DNA from: Hylemonella gracilis ATCC 19624
GTDB lineage: Bacteria > Pseudomonadota > Gammaproteobacteria > Burkholderiales > Burkholderiaceae_C
DNA length: 32,757 nt
Assembly: GCF_000211835.1 (NCBI RefSeq)
Contig: NZ_AEGR01000036.1
Location: 1 to 32,757, forward strand
Direction of reading: 5' to 3'
The notes below the pieces were generated by a model. The model was not told the origin of the DNA. It was given only the letters and a program-made list of their open reading frames with translations, and searched no databases. The number at the start of each line of letters is the position of its first letter. The stretch's first letter is position 1. The position numbers and the translations under genes are program-made. Positions 8,844-17,453 of this stretch are shown here, one piece after another.

Positions 8844-9271
8844 GCAGATGTTTTCTTCAGATGCAAGGAAAGCAGGGCGACGATCAAGGCAAACGCCAGC
8901 AGCGACAACCAGGGCAGTTGAATACCCCCCAACCAAGCCAAATCCTGCTTCAGGCAAGAGGAGCCAGCGCCGCAGGGCGCCCAAACCTGAGGTACCAGGC
9001 CGGAGATCAGCAGGCTGTGATGGACGGCCACCAAAAGACCCGGCACGGCCAGCAGGAGTCCGTAGACCGCGCCGGACCGGTCACTGGTCATGCAGGCCCA
9101 ACCGAGGATCAAGGCCAGAGGGAACATCGCGATTCGCTGGTACCAGCACAAGGTACACGGTGTCATGCCCATGACCTCACCCAGAAACAAGGCCGACGCG
9201 GACGCGATCAGGGCCGCGGAGGCGGCCCCAAAAAGCAGGAGCCAGGCGGATCGTGTCATGCCGATGCTCAT
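8840..9271 (-). CDS. DsbB-family disulfide bond formation protein
   Basis: This 143-residue polytopic protein has four predicted membrane helices (about 8-30, 46-62, 68-90 and 117-136). Two periplasmic cysteine pairs are visible: C39-T-L-C42 in MTPCTLCWYQRI, which is the quinone-proximal DsbB motif, and C100/C106 in APCGAGSSC. In DsbB/BdbC proteins these pairs pass electrons from DsbA to ubiquinone. The protein is shorter than E. coli DsbB and closer to the BdbC-type form. The start at 9271 overlaps the stop of a 40-codon upstream ORF (ATGA), and the stop overlaps the DsbA-like start, so translation is probably coupled. A second in-frame ATG lies four codons further in. Confidence 0.88.
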   Translation of the reverse strand: MSIGMTRSAWLLLFGAASAALIASASALFLGEVMGMTPCTLCWYQRIAMFPLALILGWACMTSDRSGAVYGLLLAVPGLLVAVHHSLLISGLVPQVWAPCGAGSSCLKQDLAWLGGIQLPWLSLLAFALIVALLSLHLKKTSA

Positions 9272-9390
9272 GGTGTGTCAGAGGGAGAGGGATGAGTCGC
9301 CTCAAGCGCCTTGTCGATCAAGGTCTGCAAAGCCGGATCGATCAGCAGTGCCACATGCCGCATCCGCAGGTGAGTGTGCAGATGCGGCAT
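9268..9390 (-). CDS. Candidate 40-aa small protein between the CDF and dsbB-like genes
   Basis: On the minus strand a 40-codon ORF begins MPHLHTHLRMRHVALLIDPA and ends in an ATGA overlap with the dsbB-like gene. An AGGA Shine-Dalgarno sequence lies 8 nt before its ATG (in CCAGGAAAACTTC). The N-terminus is rich in His and Met, and the C-terminal half is amphipathic (LQTLIDKALEATH). I do not recognise the family. Start context and double coupling support real translation, at least as a leader peptide; the short length is against certainty. The frame continues open upstream into the CDF gene without another ATG, so a longer version with a non-ATG start is possible. Confidence 0.42.
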   Translation of the reverse strand: MPHLHTHLRMRHVALLIDPALQTLIDKALEATHPSPSDTP

Positions 9391-9391
9391 G
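9354..9391. repeat. 11-bp perfect inverted repeat over the start of the small ORF
   Basis: CATGCCGCATC (9354-9364) and GATGCGGCATG (9381-9391) are perfectly complementary around a 16-nt loop. In the minus-strand transcript one arm includes the ATG of the 40-codon ORF. It could fold as an RNA hairpin that affects translation of the coupled dsbB/dsbA genes. There is no T-tract, so it is not an intrinsic terminator. Confidence 0.45.
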
Positions 9392-9449
9392 AAGTTTTCC
9401 TGGTCATCGTTATCAGCACTGGAGAGGTGGTGGGGTCGCTCTTTGGAAT

Positions 9450-10166
9450 TCAGTGGGCATGCCCATGATGTCCCTCATCGTCGTGGTCATGCGTGCAACC
9501 GTGCGCGCACCCGTGTGCACGATGCGGCTGCGCCTGAACTGCTGCGCCATGACGCAGCTCCGCGCGTGCCTGGCGCAGCACCAGCCAGCCGCCCTGCAAG
9601 GCCAACGCGGCCATCAAGGAGGCAACCAAGAGGTCGGGCCAGGCCGAGCCGGTGCCAAAGACGCCCAGCGCCGCCAGCATGACGGCGACGTTGCCAATGG
9701 CGTCATTGCGCGAACACAGCCAGACGCTGCGCATATTGGCATCGCCCTCGCGAAAAGCGTAGAGCATGGCGGCCACCGCGACATTCACCACCAGGGCCAG
9801 CGTGGCGACGACCCCCATCGTCATGGCTTCGGGTACGCCGCCATGCCAGATGGACCAGACCGCGTGACCCAGAACATAGAGGCCAAAGCCCATCATGGAC
9901 AGCGATTTGACGAGGGCGGCACGGGCCCGCCAGTGCAAGGCGGCGGCCAGCACGGCCAGCGAGACTCCGTAATTCAGGGCATCCCCCGCGAAGTCAACCG
10001 CGTCCGCGAGCAGGGACAGGGACCCGGCATGGATGCCTGCGGCGATTTCCAGGGCGAACATGCCCGCATTGAGCATCAAGGCCACCCAGAGGATGGCTCG
10101 GTAGCGGGCAAGGTGGGTGATCTGGCCAAGGCTCAGATCGTGGTCGTGGTGGCAGTGAGCTGACAT
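9450..10166 (-). CDS. CDF-type cation efflux protein with His-rich tail
   Basis: This 238-residue six-helix inner-membrane protein belongs to the cation diffusion facilitator superfamily, proton antiporters for Zn/Cd/Co/Ni-class ions. Helix 2 carries LLADAVDFAGDALNYG, with the metal-site pair D-x3-D. Helix 5 carries WLCSRNDAIGN, where a Cys occupies the position that is His in ZitB/YiiP (C-x3-D instead of H-x3-D). The usual C-terminal ferredoxin-like cytoplasmic domain is missing; the protein ends after helix 6 with a Cys/His-rich tail (GCAHGCTHDHDDEGHHGHAH). The start at 10166 has a good AGGAG ribosome-binding site and lies just downstream of a MerR-type promoter. Metal specificity cannot be assigned. 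Confidence 0.87.
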   Translation of the reverse strand: MSAHCHHDHDLSLGQITHLARYRAILWVALMLNAGMFALEIAAGIHAGSLSLLADAVDFAGDALNYGVSLAVLAAALHWRARAALVKSLSMMGFGLYVLGHAVWSIWHGGVPEAMTMGVVATLALVVNVAVAAMLYAFREGDANMRSVWLCSRNDAIGNVAVMLAALGVFGTGSAWPDLLVASLMAALALQGGWLVLRQARAELRHGAAVQAQPHRAHGCAHGCTHDHDDEGHHGHAH

Positions 10167-10187
10167 GGTTTTTTCTCCTGAACCTGC

Positions 10188-10218
10188 ATTGAAAACCCTG
10201 GAGTTGCTACAGTGTCAA
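10188..10218 (-). promoter_or_regulatory. MerR-type promoter/operator for the CDF-dsb genes (19-bp spacer)
   Basis: On the minus strand TTGACA (10218-10213) and TTCAAT (10193-10188) are separated by 19 bp, the overlong spacer diagnostic of MerR-activated promoters. An imperfect dyad, ACACTGTAG-CAA-CTCCAGGGT, lies at 10215-10195 (7 of 9 arm positions paired) and resembles cad/pbr operators. The expected transcription start is only about 15 nt before the CDF start codon. Confidence 0.8.
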
Positions 10219-10240
10219 GCTCAATTCAAGGAAGAGCCTC

Positions 10241-10681
10241 ATGCAAATCAAGGCTTTGGCCGCCGCCACGGGCGTGGACGTGGAAACCATCCGCTATTAC
10301 GAAAAACAGGGGTTGCTGCCCGCGCCCGCCCGGCGCAGCAACGGCTACCGGGACTACGAAACCGTGCACCTGGAACGGCTGGCTTTCATCCGCCACTGCC
10401 GCGCGCTGGACATGCCGCTGGCCGACGTGGCTCGCTTGCTGGGTTTCATCGACGACCAACCTGGTGCATCGCCCGATGCCAGCGCGGTGGATGCCCTGGT
10501 GGCCGAGCAACTGAACCGTGTGCGCGCCCGACTCAAGAGCATGCAGGCGCTCGAAAAGCAGCTGCTGCAGCTCCAGTCGCGCTGCGACGGGCGTCATGAA
10601 AACGGGCGCTGCGGCATCCTGAACGATCTGGTCGCCGCGGCGCATGGGGAGGCCTGCGCCTGTCATGCGCACCCGGCCTGA
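10241..10681 (+). CDS. MerR-family metal-responsive regulator, CadR/PbrR-like
   Basis: The product has 146 residues. It has an N-terminal winged helix (MQIKALAAATGVDVETIRYYEKQGLLPAP), the dimerisation helix to about residue 110, and a C-terminal metal loop SRC115DGRHENGRC124GIL followed by a CACHAHP tail. This matches the Cd(II)/Pb(II) regulator family (CadR, PbrR). Oddity: no cysteine lies between C53 and C115, so the dimerisation-helix Cys of CadR/PbrR/ZntR (about position 77-79) is replaced; the aligned segment reads DDQPGASPDASAVDAL. The effector may therefore not be Cd or Pb. AAGGAAG at 10228-10234 is the ribosome-binding site. It diverges from the CDF gene across its presumed operator. 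Confidence 0.88.
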   Translation: MQIKALAAATGVDVETIRYYEKQGLLPAPARRSNGYRDYETVHLERLAFIRHCRALDMPLADVARLLGFIDDQPGASPDASAVDALVAEQLNRVRARLKSMQALEKQLLQLQSRCDGRHENGRCGILNDLVAAAHGEACACHAHPA

Positions 10682-10718
10682 ATCCAGCGCCGGCGGCGGG
10701 CAAAATCCGGGCCAGGCC

Positions 10719-10747
10719 TTGGTTTTGCGCCAAAATTCGGCTACAAT
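10719..10747 (+). promoter_or_regulatory. Sigma-70-type promoter of the rimP-nusA-infB operon
   Basis: TTGGTT (10719-10724) and TACAAT (10742-10747) are separated by exactly 17 bp, giving a predicted start near 10754. It lies in the gap between the MerR gene and rimP and directly precedes a terminator hairpin. Confidence 0.7.
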
Positions 10748-10763
10748 TCGGTGCATCTAGACC

Positions 10764-10796
10764 AACGGGCGGATATCCAACCGCCCGTTTTTATTT
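10764..10796 (+). terminator. Intrinsic terminator/attenuator in the rimP leader
   Basis: AACGGGCGG (10764-10772) pairs perfectly with CCGCCCGTT (10781-10789) around an 8-nt loop and runs into TTTTTATTT. It lies about 10 nt after the predicted start of the rimP operon promoter, too early to serve the upstream MerR gene alone. It probably acts as an attenuator or defines a very short transcript. The rest of the roughly 145-nt leader holds two more inverted repeats (10818-10827 and 10832-10851). Confidence 0.75.
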
Positions 10797-10897
10797 GTCC
10801 CGTCACAAGTGTGCATGCCGCATGCGGTACGCCTCGGTGCATGCGCCGAGGTGGCCGACGGGATGGTGCATTGCATTCGGACAAGGACAAGATCAAG

Positions 10898-11479
10898 TTG
10901 ACGCTGCAAGAGATTGCCGAACAGACCGTGACCGGGCTCGGTTACGAACTGGTGGAGATAGAACGCTCCGCCGGGGGGCTCTTGCGCATCACGATCGATT
11001 TGCCTTGGACGCCTGGCTTGCACGAGCAGTTCGTCAATGTCGAGGACTGCGAGAAGGTGACCCGCCAGCTGCAGTATGTGCTGGAAGTCGAGGGCATCGA
11101 ATACAAGCGTTTGGAAGTGTCGTCGCCGGGCATCGACCGGCCGCTGCGGCATGAGCAAGATTTCGAGCGCTTCGCTGGCCAGGTGATCGACGTGACGTTG
11201 AAAGCACCCATCGGCGCGGCCGCGCTGGCAGGGCAGGACGCCGCCGGCGGCAAGGTCGCGGCGAACCGCAAGAAGTTCCGCGGCACGCTCGAAAAAGCGC
11301 CGCAAGGCGGCTGGCAGATCGTCTGGAGCGACGAGCCCGCGCCCAAGCCGGGGCAGCGTGTCAGTAAGAAGCGCGAACCGGCGCCGTTGCAGGCGCTTGG
11401 TTTCACGCTGGACGAGCTGCGCGACGCCAGGCTGGCGCCGGTGGTGAATTTCAAGGGGCGTGGTGCGGCGGACGCGTGA
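10898..11479 (+). CDS. rimP: Ribosome maturation factor RimP
   Basis: This 193-residue cytosolic factor is needed for 30S subunit maturation. The N-terminal domain reads LTLQEIAEQTVTGLGYELVEIERS and is followed by ITIDLPW and VEDCEKVTRQLQYVLEVE. The RimP signature VSSPGIDRPLRHEQDFERFAGQ is intact, and the C-terminal SH3-like domain carries GFTLDELRDARLAPVVNFKG. The start is uncertain: a TTG at 10898 is preferred because AAGGA lies 10 nt upstream and the product begins where the family does (MTLQEIAEQ). A TTG at 10871 and an ATG at 10841 are in-frame alternatives. It is the first gene of the nusA operon. Confidence 0.92.
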   Translation: MTLQEIAEQTVTGLGYELVEIERSAGGLLRITIDLPWTPGLHEQFVNVEDCEKVTRQLQYVLEVEGIEYKRLEVSSPGIDRPLRHEQDFERFAGQVIDVTLKAPIGAAALAGQDAAGGKVAANRKKFRGTLEKAPQGGWQIVWSDEPAPKPGQRVSKKREPAPLQALGFTLDELRDARLAPVVNFKGRGAADA

Positions 11480-11535
11480 GCCGATCACCCACTAAAGAAT
11501 GGTTGAGGTTTTGAAGTGTTGAAGGGGATTCAGAA

Positions 11536-13071
11536 ATGAGTTCGATCAAGAACAGCGAATTGTTGATGCTGGTGGAAGCCATCTCGCGCGAGAAGAACGT
11601 TGAGCGCGACGTGGTGTTTGGCGCTGTCGAGGCTGCGCTCGCGCAGGCCACGAAGAAGCTCTACGAAGGCGATGTGGACATCCGCGTGGCCGTGGATCGC
11701 GACACCGGCCTGTACGAAACCTTCCGCCGCTGGCACGTGGTGCCCGACGAAGCCGGCCTGCAATTGCCCGACCAGGAAATCCTGCTGTTCGAGGCCAAGG
11801 AGCAGATTCCCGACATCGAGGTCGACGAGTACATCGAGGAGGCGGTCGAGTCCGTGCCCATCGGCCGCATTGGCGCCATGGCCGCCAAGCAGGTCATCTT
11901 GCAGAAGATCCGCGACGCCGAGCGCGAAATGCTGCTCAACGACTTCATGTCGCGTGGCGAGAAGATCTTCGTGGGCTCCGTCAAGCGCATGGACAAGGGT
12001 GACTTGATCGTGGAAAGCGGCCGTGTCGAGGGCCGACTCAAGCGCAATGAAATGATCCCCAAGGAGAATTTCCGCGCCGGCGACCGAGTGCGCGCCATGA
12101 TCATGGAAGTCAATACCGAGCAGCGCGGTCCAGCCATCCTGCTGTCGCGCTCTGCGCCCGAGTTCATGATTGAACTCTTCCGCCAGGAGGTGCCCGAGAT
12201 CGAGCAGGGCCTGCTCGAGATCAAGAGCTGCGCCCGTGACGCCGGCAGCCGCGCCAAGATCGCCGTGCTCTCGCACGACAAGCGCGTGGACCCGATTGGC
12301 ACCTGCGTGGGCGTGCGCGGCGCGCGCGTCAACGCCGTCACCAACGAGTTGGCGGGCGAGCGTGTGGACATCGTGCTCTGGAGCGAGGACCCGGCCCAGT
12401 TCGTGATCGGCGCGCTGGCCCCGGCCAATGTTTCCTCCATCGTCGTGGACGAAGAAAAACACGCCATGGACGTGGTGGTGGACGAGGAAAACCTGGCCAT
12501 CGCCATCGGCCGTGGCGGCCAGAACGTGCGTCTGGCATCCGAGCTGACAGGCTGGAAGATCAACATCATGGACGCCGCCGAGTCGGCCCAGAAGCAGGCG
12601 GACGAGACGACCACGCTGCGCAAGCTCTTCATGGAAAAGCTGGACGTCGACGAGGAGATCGCCGACATCCTGATCACCGAGGGCTTCACCAGCCTGGAGG
12701 AAGTGGCGTATGTGCCGCTGCAGGAAATGCTGGAGATCGAATCCTTCGACGAGGACACCGTCAACGAGCTGCGCGCGCGCGCCAAGGATGCGCTGCTCAC
12801 GCTCGAGATCGCCCGAGAGGAAAGCGTGGACGAGGTGTCGCAAGACTTGCGTGACCTGCAGTTCCAAGGCAAGCCTTTGAGCGCCGACGTGATCGCCAAG
12901 CTGGCCGATGGCGGCGTGCACACCCTCGACGATCTGGCCGACCTGGCCATCGACGAGCTGACCGTCATCACCGGCCACAGCGAGGAAGACGCGAAGGCCT
13001 TGATTCTCAAGGCGCGCGAGCACTGGTTCACGGACGAGCCGGCAACCGCGGCGTCGGGGACTTCCTCATAA
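11536..13071 (+). CDS. nusA: Transcription termination/antitermination factor NusA
   Basis: This 511-residue protein binds RNA polymerase and nascent RNA and modulates pausing, termination and antitermination. Domains in order: N-terminal polymerase-binding domain (1 to about 130); S1 domain (about 137-200, [20 protein letters not shown]); KH1 and KH2 (to about 345, with [23 protein letters not shown]). The two acidic C-terminal repeats typical of proteobacterial NusA follow ([24 protein letters not shown] and [24 protein letters not shown]). AAGGGGA lies about 11 nt before the ATG. It sits between rimP and infB, the conserved order. NusA from this operon could feed back on the terminator in the rimP leader. 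Confidence 0.98.
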   Translation: MSSIKNSELLMLVEAISREKNVERDVVFGAVEAALAQATKKLYEGDVDIRVAVDRDTGLYETFRRWHVVPDEAGLQLPDQEILLFEAKEQIPDIEVDEYIEEAVESVPIGRIGAMAAKQVILQKIRDAEREMLLNDFMSRGEKIFVGSVKRMDKGDLIVESGRVEGRLKRNEMIPKENFRAGDRVRAMIMEVNTEQRGPAILLSRSAPEFMIELFRQEVPEIEQGLLEIKSCARDAGSRAKIAVLSHDKRVDPIGTCVGVRGARVNAVTNELAGERVDIVLWSEDPAQFVIGALAPANVSSIVVDEEKHAMDVVVDEENLAIAIGRGGQNVRLASELTGWKINIMDAAESAQKQADETTTLRKLFMEKLDVDEEIADILITEGFTSLEEVAYVPLQEMLEIESFDEDTVNELRARAKDALLTLEIAREESVDEVSQDLRDLQFQGKPLSADVIAKLADGGVHTLDDLADLAIDELTVITGHSEEDAKALILKAREHWFTDEPATAASGTSS

Positions 13072-13231
13072 GACAAGGCCTTTGCACCGTCCATCCTTTC
13101 TCTACCAAGAGAACATCATGAACTCACAGTATTAACTTGAAGGCCGGCGCTCATTGCGCTGGCGGCGCACCAGAAACAAAACAGCCGCCGCCTCACGCAA
13201 CGCACCGGGCCGTAAACCAGGGTCACACACC

Positions 13232-16075
13232 ATGTCCAGCACCACCGTCGCCGAGTTCGCCACTGAACTCAAGAAACCGACCGACACCTTGATCGAGCAA
13301 CTCAAAGCCGCTGGCGTCAACAAGAACGCCGCCGCCGACACCTTGACTGACGCGGACAAGCAGCGTCTGCTGAGCCACTTGCAGGCCAGCCATGGCACGG
13401 CAGCCCCCGAGCGCAAGAAGATCACCCTGACCAAGAAATCCACCACCGAGATCAAGCAGGCGGATGCGACGGGCAAGGCGCGCACCATTCAGGTGGAGGT
13501 GCGCAAGAAGCGCACCTTCGTGCGCCGCGAGGAAGGCGAGAGCGAGACTCCGGTCGAGGCCGAGTCCACGGTTGTTGAGGAAGTCGCACCCGTGACCCCA
13601 TCCGCGCCCGTGATCGACGAGGCGGAACTGACGCGTCGCCAGGAAGAGGCGCGCCGTCAAGCCGAGCTGATTCGCCGCCAGGAAGAAGAACTGGCTGAGC
13701 GCCGCCGCCAGCGCGAGGAACAGGAAGCCCAGGAGCGGGCCGCCGAAGCTGCCGCGGCACAAGCCGCAGCTCAGGCTGCCGCTGCGCCTCAAGCCGCTCC
13801 CACGCCCGTGGTGGACCCCACTGCGGCGCAGGTCGCTGCCCAGGCCGCCAAGGAACAAGCCGCCGTGCAGGCCCGTGCCGCCGAGGATGCCGCACGCGCC
13901 GACCTCGACACTCGCCGCCGCAAGGCTGAAGCCGAGGCCGCCGCCATCCGCACGATGATGGCGAGTCCGGCCAAGAAGGCTCCGCCCCCGCCGCCCAAGA
14001 AGGAAGAAGCCCCGGCCGCGAAGAAGGGCACACTGCACAAGCCCGCGAACGCGAATCCCGGTGGGACCTCCACCACGGCCAAGACCGGCACCGGCGGCGC
14101 GGCCAAGACGGGCGCGCCCGCAGCACCGGGCAAGGAAATCAAGTCCGCCAAGCTGTCGTCCAGCTGGGCAGGGGATCCGGCCAAGAAAAAGGCCATCCCG
14201 ACGCGTGGCGACTCCAGTGGCGGCGTCGGTCGCGGCAGCTGGCGCAGCGGCCCGCGCGGTGGCAAGCGTGGTCATGACCGTGAGGAAGCCCAGGCCGCAT
14301 CCGCGCCCCAGGAGGCGCGCGTGATCGAGGTGCACGTGCCCGAAACCATCACCGTGGCCGAACTGGCCCACAAGATGGCGGTCAAGGCCAGCGAAGTGAT
14401 CAAGGTGCTGATGAAGCTGGGCCAGATGGTCACCATCAACCAGCCGCTGGACCAGGACACGGCCATGATCGTGGTCGAGGAAATGGGCCACAAGGCCATC
14501 ATCGCCGCGCTGGACGATCCGGAAGCCTTCACTGAAGAAGAAGCGTCGGCCCACCAGGCGGACGCGCTGCCGCGCGCCCCCGTGGTCACGGTCATGGGCC
14601 ACGTGGACCATGGCAAGACCTCGCTGCTGGACTACATCCGCCGCACCAAGGTCGCGGCGGGCGAGGCGGGCGGCATCACGCAGCACATTGGCGCTTACCA
14701 CGTCGAGACGCCGCGCGGCATGATCTCCTTCCTCGATACCCCGGGTCACGAGGCGTTCACGGCCATGCGGGCGCGCGGCGCCCAGGCCACGGACATCGTC
14801 ATCCTGGTTTGCGCCGCCGACGACGGCGTGATGCCGCAGACCAAGGAAGCCATCAAGCACGCCAAGGCGGCCGGGGTTCCCATCGTCGTGGCCATGACCA
14901 AGGCCGACAAGCCCGAAGCCAACATCGAGAAGGTCAAGGCCGAGCTGGTGGCCGAGGAAGTCGTGCCCGAGGACTTCGGCGGTGATTCGCCCTTCGTGGC
15001 CGTCTCTTCCAAGACCGGTCTGGGCGTTGACGAACTGCTGGAGCAGGTGCTGCTGCAGGCCGAAGTGCTGGAACTGAAAGCGCCGGTTGATGCCGCCGCG
15101 AAGGGCTTGGTCATCGAAGCCCAGCTGGACAAGGGCCGAGGCCCCGTCGCCACCGTGCTGGTGCAGAGCGGCACGCTCAAGGCCGGCGACGTGGTGCTGG
15201 CCGGCCAGACTTATGGCCGCGTGCGCGCCATGCTGGACGAAAGCGGCCGCAAGATCGACAACGCTGGCCCCTCGATCCCGGTCGAAATCCAGGGTCTGAC
15301 CGAGGTGCCGCAGGCGGGCGACGAATTCATGGTGCTGACCGATGAGCGTCGCGCCCGTGAGATCGCGACTTACCGCGCCGGCAAATTCCGCAACACAAAA
15401 CTGGCCAAGCAGCAAGCTGCCAAGCTGGAGAACATGTTCTCCGACATCGCCGCGGGCGAGGTCAAGAGCCTGCCCATCATCGTCAAGGCCGACGTGCAGG
15501 GCTCCCAGGAGGCGTTGGCCGCGTCCCTGCTCAAGCTCTCGACCGACGAAGTCAAGGTGCAGCTGGTTTATGCCGCCGTGGGTGGCATCAGCGAGTCCGA
15601 CATCAACCTCGCCATCGCCTCCAAGGCCGTGGTCATCGGCTTCAACACACGTGCCGACGCGGGCGCGCGCAAGCTGGCCGAGGGCAACGGCATCGACATC
15701 CGCTACTACAACATCATCTACGACGCCGTGGACGAGTTGAAGGCAGCCATGTCGGGCATGCTGGCGCCGGAGAAGAAGGAAGAAGTCATCGGCATGGCGG
15801 AAATCCGCACCGTGTTCGTTGCCTCCAAGATCGGCACGGTGGCGGGTTGCATGGTCACCTCCGGTCACGTCACGCGCAGCGCGCATTTCCGCCTGCTGCG
15901 CGACAACGTGGTCATCTACACGGGCGAGCTGGACTCCCTCAAGCGCATGAAGGACGATGTGCGCGAGGTCAAGGAAGGCTTCGAGTGCGGCATCAAGCTC
16001 AAGAACTACAACGACATCAAGGAAGGTGATCAGCTGGAGTTCTTCGAGGTCAAGGAAATCGCGCGCACGCTCTGA
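13232..16075 (+). CDS. infB: Translation initiation factor IF-2
   Basis: This 947-residue GTPase places initiator tRNA on the 30S subunit and drives subunit joining. It has a short N-terminal IF2_N domain (about 1-52, [22 protein letters not shown]). A long Ala/Glu/Arg-rich linker with coiled-coil character and a Lys/Pro/Gly-rich stretch follow (about 95-360), then a second IF2_N domain ([21 protein letters not shown]). The G domain has G1 GHVDHGKT at 456-463, G3 DTPGH and G4 TKAD, followed by domains II-IV. The ATG at 13232 has AGGGT upstream and opens IF2_N; upstream in-frame codons lack homology. The 160-nt gap after nusA holds only a 5-codon ORF. Confidence 0.98.
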   Translation: MSSTTVAEFATELKKPTDTLIEQLKAAGVNKNAAADTLTDADKQRLLSHLQASHGTAAPERKKITLTKKSTTEIKQADATGKARTIQVEVRKKRTFVRREEGESETPVEAESTVVEEVAPVTPSAPVIDEAELTRRQEEARRQAELIRRQEEELAERRRQREEQEAQERAAEAAAAQAAAQAAAAPQAAPTPVVDPTAAQVAAQAAKEQAAVQARAAEDAARADLDTRRRKAEAEAAAIRTMMASPAKKAPPPPPKKEEAPAAKKGTLHKPANANPGGTSTTAKTGTGGAAKTGAPAAPGKEIKSAKLSSSWAGDPAKKKAIPTRGDSSGGVGRGSWRSGPRGGKRGHDREEAQAASAPQEARVIEVHVPETITVAELAHKMAVKASEVIKVLMKLGQMVTINQPLDQDTAMIVVEEMGHKAIIAALDDPEAFTEEEASAHQADALPRAPVVTVMGHVDHGKTSLLDYIRRTKVAAGEAGGITQHIGAYHVETPRGMISFLDTPGHEAFTAMRARGAQATDIVILVCAADDGVMPQTKEAIKHAKAAGVPIVVAMTKADKPEANIEKVKAELVAEEVVPEDFGGDSPFVAVSSKTGLGVDELLEQVLLQAEVLELKAPVDAAAKGLVIEAQLDKGRGPVATVLVQSGTLKAGDVVLAGQTYGRVRAMLDESGRKIDNAGPSIPVEIQGLTEVPQAGDEFMVLTDERRAREIATYRAGKFRNTKLAKQQAAKLENMFSDIAAGEVKSLPIIVKADVQGSQEALAASLLKLSTDEVKVQLVYAAVGGISESDINLAIASKAVVIGFNTRADAGARKLAEGNGIDIRYYNIIYDAVDELKAAMSGMLAPEKKEEVIGMAEIRTVFVASKIGTVAGCMVTSGHVTRSAHFRLLRDNVVIYTGELDSLKRMKDDVREVKEGFECGIKLKNYNDIKEGDQLEFFEVKEIARTL

Positions 16076-16096
16076 GCGCAAGAGGCTCGAACCACC

Positions 16097-16465
16097 ATGC
16101 CGGCGAAGAAGTCCCCCATCAACCGCGGCCACAAGGTCGCCGACCAGATCCAGCGCGATCTGTCGGAACTGATCGCGCGCGAGCTGAAGGACCCCCGCGT
16201 TGGCATGGTCACGCTGCAGGGCGTGGAGGTCACACCCGACTACGCCCATGCCAAGGTGTATTTCAGCGTGCTGATCGGTGAACCCCAGGAAGCCCAGGAC
16301 GCGCTGAACCAGGCCGCGGGCTTCCTGCGCAACGGCCTCTTCAAGCGACTGCACATCCACACCGTGCCCACGCTGCACTTTGTGTTCGATCGCACCACCG
16401 AGCGCGCAGCCGACATGAACGCCTTGATCGCCAAGGCGGTTTCCTCGCGAGCGAAAGAGGACTGA
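16097..16465 (+). CDS. rbfA: 30S ribosome-binding factor A
   Basis: This 122-residue KH-fold cold-shock/ribosome-maturation factor acts in late 30S assembly and 16S rRNA 5'-end processing. Family features include [29 protein letters not shown] at the N-terminus, [22 protein letters not shown] in the centre, and [31 protein letters not shown] toward the end. It starts 21 nt after infB, with AAGAGG as ribosome-binding site, and is 4 nt from truB. Confidence 0.97.
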   Translation: MPAKKSPINRGHKVADQIQRDLSELIARELKDPRVGMVTLQGVEVTPDYAHAKVYFSVLIGEPQEAQDALNQAAGFLRNGLFKRLHIHTVPTLHFVFDRTTERAADMNALIAKAVSSRAKED

Positions 16466-16469
16466 ACCC

Positions 16470-17453
16470 ATGAACACGCCGCGTGCACGGGTGCCACGGC
16501 GCCCCGTGCATGGGGTGCTCCTGCTGGACAAGCCTTTGGGTCTGTCCAGCAATCAAGCTTTGCAGAAAGCCAAGTGGCTGCTGCGCGCCGAAAAGGCAGG
16601 GCACACCGGTACCTTGGATCCGCTGGCCACGGGCGTACTGCCACTGTGCTTCGGTGCCGCCACCAAGTTCAGCCAGCTGCACCTCGACGCCGACAAGACG
16701 TACGAGACCACGGTTCGCCTGGGCGTGAAAACCAGCACTGCCGACGCTGAGGGGGAGGTGATCGCTACCCGCCCCGTGCGCTGCACGCCGGGGCAGGTGG
16801 TGGAGGTGCTGGACCGCTTCATGGGTCCGATCCAGCAGGTGCCGCCTATGCACAGCGCGCTCAAGAAGGACGGCAAGGCCCTCTACGAGTACGCCCGGGA
16901 GGGCGAGACGGTGGAACGAGCGCCGCGCGAGGTCGTGATTCACGAACTTGAACTGCTGGACCTGCAGCTGCACGGGGACGCCGCCTTCTTGCGATTGCGC
17001 GTGCTGTGCAGCAAGGGCACCTACATCCGCACCCTGGGCGAGGACATTGGCGAGGCGTTGGGCTGTGGCGGCCATCTGGTCGCGCTGCGCCGCGTCGCCA
17101 CCGGGCCGTTTGATCAGGCGCAGTGCATCGATCTGCCCTCCCTGGAGGCGATGGACGAACCGCAACGCCAAGGCGCGCTGCGACCGGCCGAGGTGTTGCT
17201 GGATGGCCATGAAGCCGTCACGCTGGACGCGGAGAATGCCGGGCGTTTTCTGTCCGGCATGCGCCGTCGCGGCCCTTGGCCCGATGCGCCGAGGGTGGCC
17301 GTGTTCGGCCCCGTCCGAGATGAAGCGGCGCCGCGCGCGCTGCTCGGCACGGCCCACGTGAAGGCCGGCGAACTGATCCCGGGACGACTGTTGAGTCCCA
17401 TCGAAATTCAACAGATTCTGGAAAACCAAGCACCGAGCGAACCCCAACCATGA
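16470..17453 (+). CDS. truB: tRNA pseudouridine-55 synthase
   Basis: This 327-residue enzyme isomerises U55 to pseudouridine in the T-loop of tRNAs. The N-terminus has [21 protein letters not shown]. The catalytic motif [12 protein letters not shown] gives the nucleophile Asp50, and [21 protein letters not shown] and [14 protein letters not shown] complete the TruB core. The C-terminal roughly 80 residues form the PUA-like RNA-binding extension. The gene ends in an ATGA overlap with typA, so the two are probably translationally coupled. Confidence 0.97.
   Translation: MNTPRARVPRRPVHGVLLLDKPLGLSSNQALQKAKWLLRAEKAGHTGTLDPLATGVLPLCFGAATKFSQLHLDADKTYETTVRLGVKTSTADAEGEVIATRPVRCTPGQVVEVLDRFMGPIQQVPPMHSALKKDGKALYEYAREGETVERAPREVVIHELELLDLQLHGDAAFLRLRVLCSKGTYIRTLGEDIGEALGCGGHLVALRRVATGPFDQAQCIDLPSLEAMDEPQRQGALRPAEVLLDGHEAVTLDAENAGRFLSGMRRRGPWPDAPRVAVFGPVRDEAAPRALLGTAHVKAGELIPGRLLSPIEIQQILENQAPSEPQP

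Noticed and set aside
11530-13094. Two long antisense frames (497 and 477 codons) opposite nusA
   Set aside because: Both cover the intact nusA in other frames and show only low-complexity His/Gly/Ser-rich translations.
13118-13135. Five-codon ORF (ATG to TAA) between nusA and infB
   Set aside because: It is too short to judge, and the purine-rich sequence before it is a weak ribosome-binding site. It could be chance.
13223-16552. Very long antisense open frame (1109 codons) opposite infB and rbfA
   Set aside because: Its composition mirrors the GC-rich codon pattern of the sense genes, it has no recognisable domain, and infB/rbfA are certain on the other strand.
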